Shown here: in pieces, positions 61,416 to 64,000 of the stretch
How positions within the stretch are numbered: the stretch's first letter is position 1
Layout: each line of letters starts with the position of its first letter
Position numbers and translations under genes: made by a program
NCBI RefSeq assembly: GCF_024320865.1
Contig: NZ_JANDBD010000014.1
Coordinates: 1 to 64,000, forward strand
Direction of reading: 5' to 3'
Length of the DNA: 64,000 bases
DNA from: Mycolicibacterium arenosum
Lineage (GTDB): Bacteria > Actinomycetota > Actinomycetes > Mycobacteriales > Mycobacteriaceae
The notes under the pieces: model-generated
Databases searched by the model: none
Told to the model about the DNA's origin: nothing
The model's input: only the letters and a program-made list of their open reading frames with translations

Positions 61416-63018
61416 GGAGCACGACGCCCCGGTGCACGGTGCGGACGCAGGTCGGCAGCGGATCATCGGGGTGCAGCCGCGGCACTGCGGGGACGCGTGA
61501 GCCCGGCTCGGTCGACCACCGCTGAACGCCGTCGGCGGGGGCGGCGATCTCGAGACCCTCCGCACCACCCGGCACGTCCCACACCGCGTACGAGGCGGGT
61601 GCGCCGGGCACCAGCGTGCCCGTGACGCCGTCGCGGACGCCGCCCGCCCGCCACGCGCCGCGGGTGGCCGCCGCGAACGCGGCGCGCGCCGAGAGTGCGC
61701 TGCCCGGCGTCTGATGCCGGATGGCGGCACGCACGCTCTCCCACGGGTTCATGCTGGTGACGGGCGCGTCGGAGCCCAGGGCGAGTGGCACGCCTGAGGA
61801 TGCTAACAGCGCGAACCGATTGAGCCCGCGAGCCCGGTCGACGCCCAGCCTGCCGGCGTACATCCCGTGCTCGCCGCCCCACAGCGCGTCGAAGTTCGGC
61901 TGGATGCTCGCGAGCACGCCCGCCGCCGCCAGGCGGTCCGCGTCATCGGGCGTCACCATCTCGAGGTGCTCGAGGCGGTGTCCGCAGCGCGCCACCGCGG
62001 CAGCACCGAAGCGCGCCACGACCCGATCCAGCGCGGCGACCACCGCGCTCGTCGCGGCGTCGCCGATCACGTGGAAGCCCGCCGTGACCCCGGCCTCGGT
62101 GCAGGCCGCCAGATGCGCTTCGATCGCGTCGGTGTCCAAATAGGCGTTCCCGCAGCCACTCCCGTCGGCGTAGGGCTCGTGTAGCCACGCGGTGTGCGAG
62201 CCCAGTGCGCCGTCGACGAACAGGTCACCGGCCAAACCGCGCGCCCCGGTCTCGGCCATCAGGTCCTCGGCCCGGCGCACGGAGTCGACCGCCTCACCCC
62301 AGTAGCCGACGACGTCGACCCCGTGCCGCAGGGCGCGCACCGCCTGCCAGTCGTCGAGTCCGCCGATGTCCGGGCCCGCGCATTCGTGCACCGCGACGAT
62401 CCCCATCCGAGCGGCCAGGTCGAGCGCCGCGTGTCGGGCGTCATCGCGTTGGCGATCCGTCAGCAGACCGCGGGCGACCGCGCGGACGCGGTGGTGCGCG
62501 TCGGCCGTCAGGGGCGCCTCGGCGGCGTAGCCCGCCGCGCCGGTCAGGCCGTCGGTCAGCGCCCGCAGGGCGCTGGTGGCCACCGCGGAGTGCACGTCGA
62601 TGCGGGCCAGGTAGGCCGGCCGCGCCCCCAGCACCGCGTCGAGGTCGGCGGTGCTGGGCGCTACCGCCTCCGGCCAACCGGACTCGTCCCAGCCGTGCGC
62701 CCAGACGGGGCCGTCGGGATGCGCCAGTCCGTACTCGGCGACCAGCGTCAGCAGGTGCTCACGTGATGTCGCGGCCCGCAGGTCCAACCCGGTGGCAGCC
62801 AGCCCGGTGGACGTGAGATGGACGTGCGCGTCGACGAAAGCCGGTGCGACGAAGGCACCTTCGAGGTCGACCACCGTCGCGTCCGGATACAGCGCGCGGG
62901 CCACGTCGTCGCTGCCGAGCCACGCCACCGCGGCGTCGGGCCCGTCGCTCACCGCCATGGCGGTGGCCCCCGGCATGGCCGGACTGTGGATCAGTCCGTT
63001 GACGAGGAGAGTCGTCAC
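61408..63018 (-). CDS. Metal-dependent amidohydrolase (YtcJ-like)
   Basis: A 536-residue amidohydrolase-3-type enzyme. The metal-binding FVDAHVHL lies near residue 65, HECAGPDIGG and GFHVIGDAA carry further histidines, and LALGSDAPVTSMNPWESVRAA includes the conserved aspartate. It would hydrolyse an amide or similar C-N bond; the substrate is unknown. GTG 63018 is 1 bp after the fxsA stop, with TGAGG overlapping it. It sits within the fxsA-lnt-ppm1 operon. Confidence 0.88.
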   Translation of the reverse strand: MTTLLVNGLIHSPAMPGATAMAVSDGPDAAVAWLGSDDVARALYPDATVVDLEGAFVAPAFVDAHVHLTSTGLAATGLDLRAATSREHLLTLVAEYGLAHPDGPVWAHGWDESGWPEAVAPSTADLDAVLGARPAYLARIDVHSAVATSALRALTDGLTGAAGYAAEAPLTADAHHRVRAVARGLLTDRQRDDARHAALDLAARMGIVAVHECAGPDIGGLDDWQAVRALRHGVDVVGYWGEAVDSVRRAEDLMAETGARGLAGDLFVDGALGSHTAWLHEPYADGSGCGNAYLDTDAIEAHLAACTEAGVTAGFHVIGDAATSAVVAALDRVVARFGAAAVARCGHRLEHLEMVTPDDADRLAAAGVLASIQPNFDALWGGEHGMYAGRLGVDRARGLNRFALLASSGVPLALGSDAPVTSMNPWESVRAAIRHQTPGSALSARAAFAAATRGAWRAGGVRDGVTGTLVPGAPASYAVWDVPGGAEGLEIAAPADGVQRWSTEPGSRVPAVPRLHPDDPLPTCVRTVHRGVVLHG

Positions 63019-63019
63019 C

Positions 63020-63496
63020 TCAGGCGGGCGGACGCGGCAATTGGGGCGCATCGACGACGATCACGTCGTCGGTGACGTCGATGACCTCACCCTCGATGTA
63101 GTCGCCGCGCGGCCCACGGGGACCGGGTGCGGTGACGACCAGCGGCATGCGAGCCAGCCCTCGGGCGGCGAGCGCCGCCACCGCCGGTCGGGCGACGGCC
63201 CTGGTGGGCGGCGTCAGGAGCAGCAGCCCGAGGGCCGACGAGACGAGGCCGGGCACCACCGTGAGGACCGTGCCCAGGGCGATGAGCACGCTGTCGGTGG
63301 CCGCGCCCTGCGGTTCGGCCAGTCCGGACCGCAAACGGCCCAGCTGCCGCGTCATCTGCGAACCGGCCAGCGCTATACCCAGCGCGAACGTGCCGAGGAG
63401 CAGCAACACCGTCCAGCCGAACCCGATGGCGTAGACGAGACCGATCACCACCAGGAGTTCGACGAGGACGTAGAGCCCGAACAGCCGCTTGAACAT
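63020..63496 (-). CDS. fxsA: FxsA-family membrane protein
   Basis: A 158-residue cytoplasmic-membrane protein. It shows LYVLVELLVVIGLVYAIGFGWT and a second hydrophobic stretch around VLIALGTVLTVVPGLVSSALGLLLLTPPTR, the core of FxsA. The C-terminus is acidic. FxsA interacts with phage exclusion proteins in E. coli; its role here is unknown. ATG 63496. The order fxsA...lnt-ppm1 matches M. tuberculosis Rv2053c...Rv2051c. Confidence 0.88.
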   Translation of the reverse strand: MFKRLFGLYVLVELLVVIGLVYAIGFGWTVLLLLGTFALGIALAGSQMTRQLGRLRSGLAEPQGAATDSVLIALGTVLTVVPGLVSSALGLLLLTPPTRAVARPAVAALAARGLARMPLVVTAPGPRGPRGDYIEGEVIDVTDDVIVVDAPQLPRPPA

Positions 63497-63529
63497 GTCG
63501 TGTCAACGTCCGGCGACGCGCTCGGGTTC

Positions 63530-63922
63530 CTATTCGGGCGCGCCGACGGGGCGCACCTCGATGGCGGCGTGCACCTTGTCGACGCCGCCGCGGATCTTCG
63601 CCTGCGGGATCCACCACCAGGCGTGCCACCAGTAGCGCCTGGTCACCATGTCGAACACCCGCCGGGTCTCGGACTTCGGCAGGTTGCGGGCCACGGCCTC
63701 GACCGGCTCACCCTTGATCTTGCCGAGCACGCCGCACTTCTGGATGGTCACCCGTGGAGTGTTATTGATGCGCTTGGTCTTCCACGAGCCGTCATCGGTG
63801 CTGATCAGCAGCCTGCCCTCGTGCGGCACGCCCCACACCGGGGTCGGCTTGGGCCGACCGTCCTTGGTGAAGGTGGTGAGCAGCAGGTACTTCTCCTCGT
63901 AGACGTCCTCGAACTCAGGCAT
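63530..63922 (-). CDS. PPOX-class F420-dependent oxidoreductase-like protein
   Basis: A 130-residue split-barrel protein similar to actinobacterial F420/flavin-binding PPOX proteins. FTKDGRPKPTPVWGVPHEGRLLISTD is the classical first strands, and SWKTKRINNTPRVTIQKC follows. The C-terminal tail has HAWWWIP. The substrate is unknown. ATG 63922 overlaps the end of the partial upstream gene by 8 nt, so it continues an operon from beyond the window. Confidence 0.82.
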   Translation of the reverse strand: MPEFEDVYEEKYLLLTTFTKDGRPKPTPVWGVPHEGRLLISTDDGSWKTKRINNTPRVTIQKCGVLGKIKGEPVEAVARNLPKSETRRVFDMVTRRYWWHAWWWIPQAKIRGGVDKVHAAIEVRPVGAPE

Positions 63923-64000
63923 CAGCCGCCGCTCGCAGTTCGATGGTCACGTTCTTCTCCATGCCGCCGCGCAGTTTGGAGAAGAAGTTGAAGATCTTGC
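63915..64000 (-). CDS. Partial gene (C-terminal end) at the window edge
   Basis: The minus strand from 64000 reads KIFNFFSKLRGGMEKNVTIE then LRAAADA and a stop at 63915-63917. Only the last 28 residues are present. It overlaps the PPOX gene by 8 nt, which supports a real coding end. The family cannot be told from this piece. Confidence 0.6.
   Translation of the reverse strand, partial: KIFNFFSKLRGGMEKNVTIELRAAADA

Overview
The window reads as chromosomal DNA of a fast-growing mycobacterium (Mycolicibacterium-like). The GC content is high, and GTG starts and ATGA/GTGA/TGATG gene overlaps are frequent. Several starts lie about 6-7 nt behind a -10 hexamer, as in leaderless transcripts. The right end carries the mycobacterial set Rv2049c-like / rbpA / ppm1 / lnt / fxsA, with ppm1 and lnt as two genes rather than one fusion. 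No tRNA, rRNA, CRISPR array or intact transposase was seen. Names rest on motif reading and family knowledge; no search was run.

Layout. 1-240: three copies of an 18-bp repeat that look like the end of an IS21-type element lying to the left. 241-4592: a stress block (CPA2 cation/proton antiporter, DUF2267 protein, membrane protein, Rv2629-like protein, 70-aa protein) in which three genes have a shared DosR-box-like 15-mer 53-65 nt upstream. 4735-6288: quinone oxidoreductase preceded by an SRPBCC-like gene broken by a 4-bp tandem duplication, which fuses the two reading frames. 6375-16709: TerD, MFS exporter, an AraC/VOC/UvrA-like operon, acyl-CoA ligase, alpha/beta hydrolase, amino-acid permease and acyl-CoA dehydrogenase. 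16843-20521: operon of membrane protein, MarR regulator, membrane adenylate cyclase and epoxide hydrolase, behind a promoter with an operator-like palindrome. 21327-25507: polyamine-type ABC importer (potADBC).

26856-39091: a polyol locus. An RpiB-like isomerase, DhaK-DhaL kinase, two ABC ATPases, two permeases, a binding protein and an EltD-like zinc dehydrogenase form one tightly packed minus-strand operon. A SorC-family regulator and an SDR diverge from it, and an FGGY kinase faces them. The set fits uptake of a C4 polyol (erythritol or threitol), oxidation to erythrulose, phosphorylation, and isomerisation to erythrose 4-phosphate. 39102-42333: thioesterase, LysR regulator and a xylulokinase. 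42494-45360: DoxX protein with ten 11-residue repeats, RDD protein, DUF4333 lipoprotein and an SCO6745-like protein. 45364-50928: a phosphotransferase fused to a second large domain, a copper amine oxidase and a carboxylesterase. 51005-56001: a lipoprotein, then a sulfonate operon (ssuC-B-A-D and a membrane protein). 56136-58141: a lipoprotein and a winged-helix/hydrolase fusion. 58182-64000: the rbpA/ppm1/lnt region with an amidohydrolase, an F420-dependent oxidoreductase-like protein and a partial gene at the edge.
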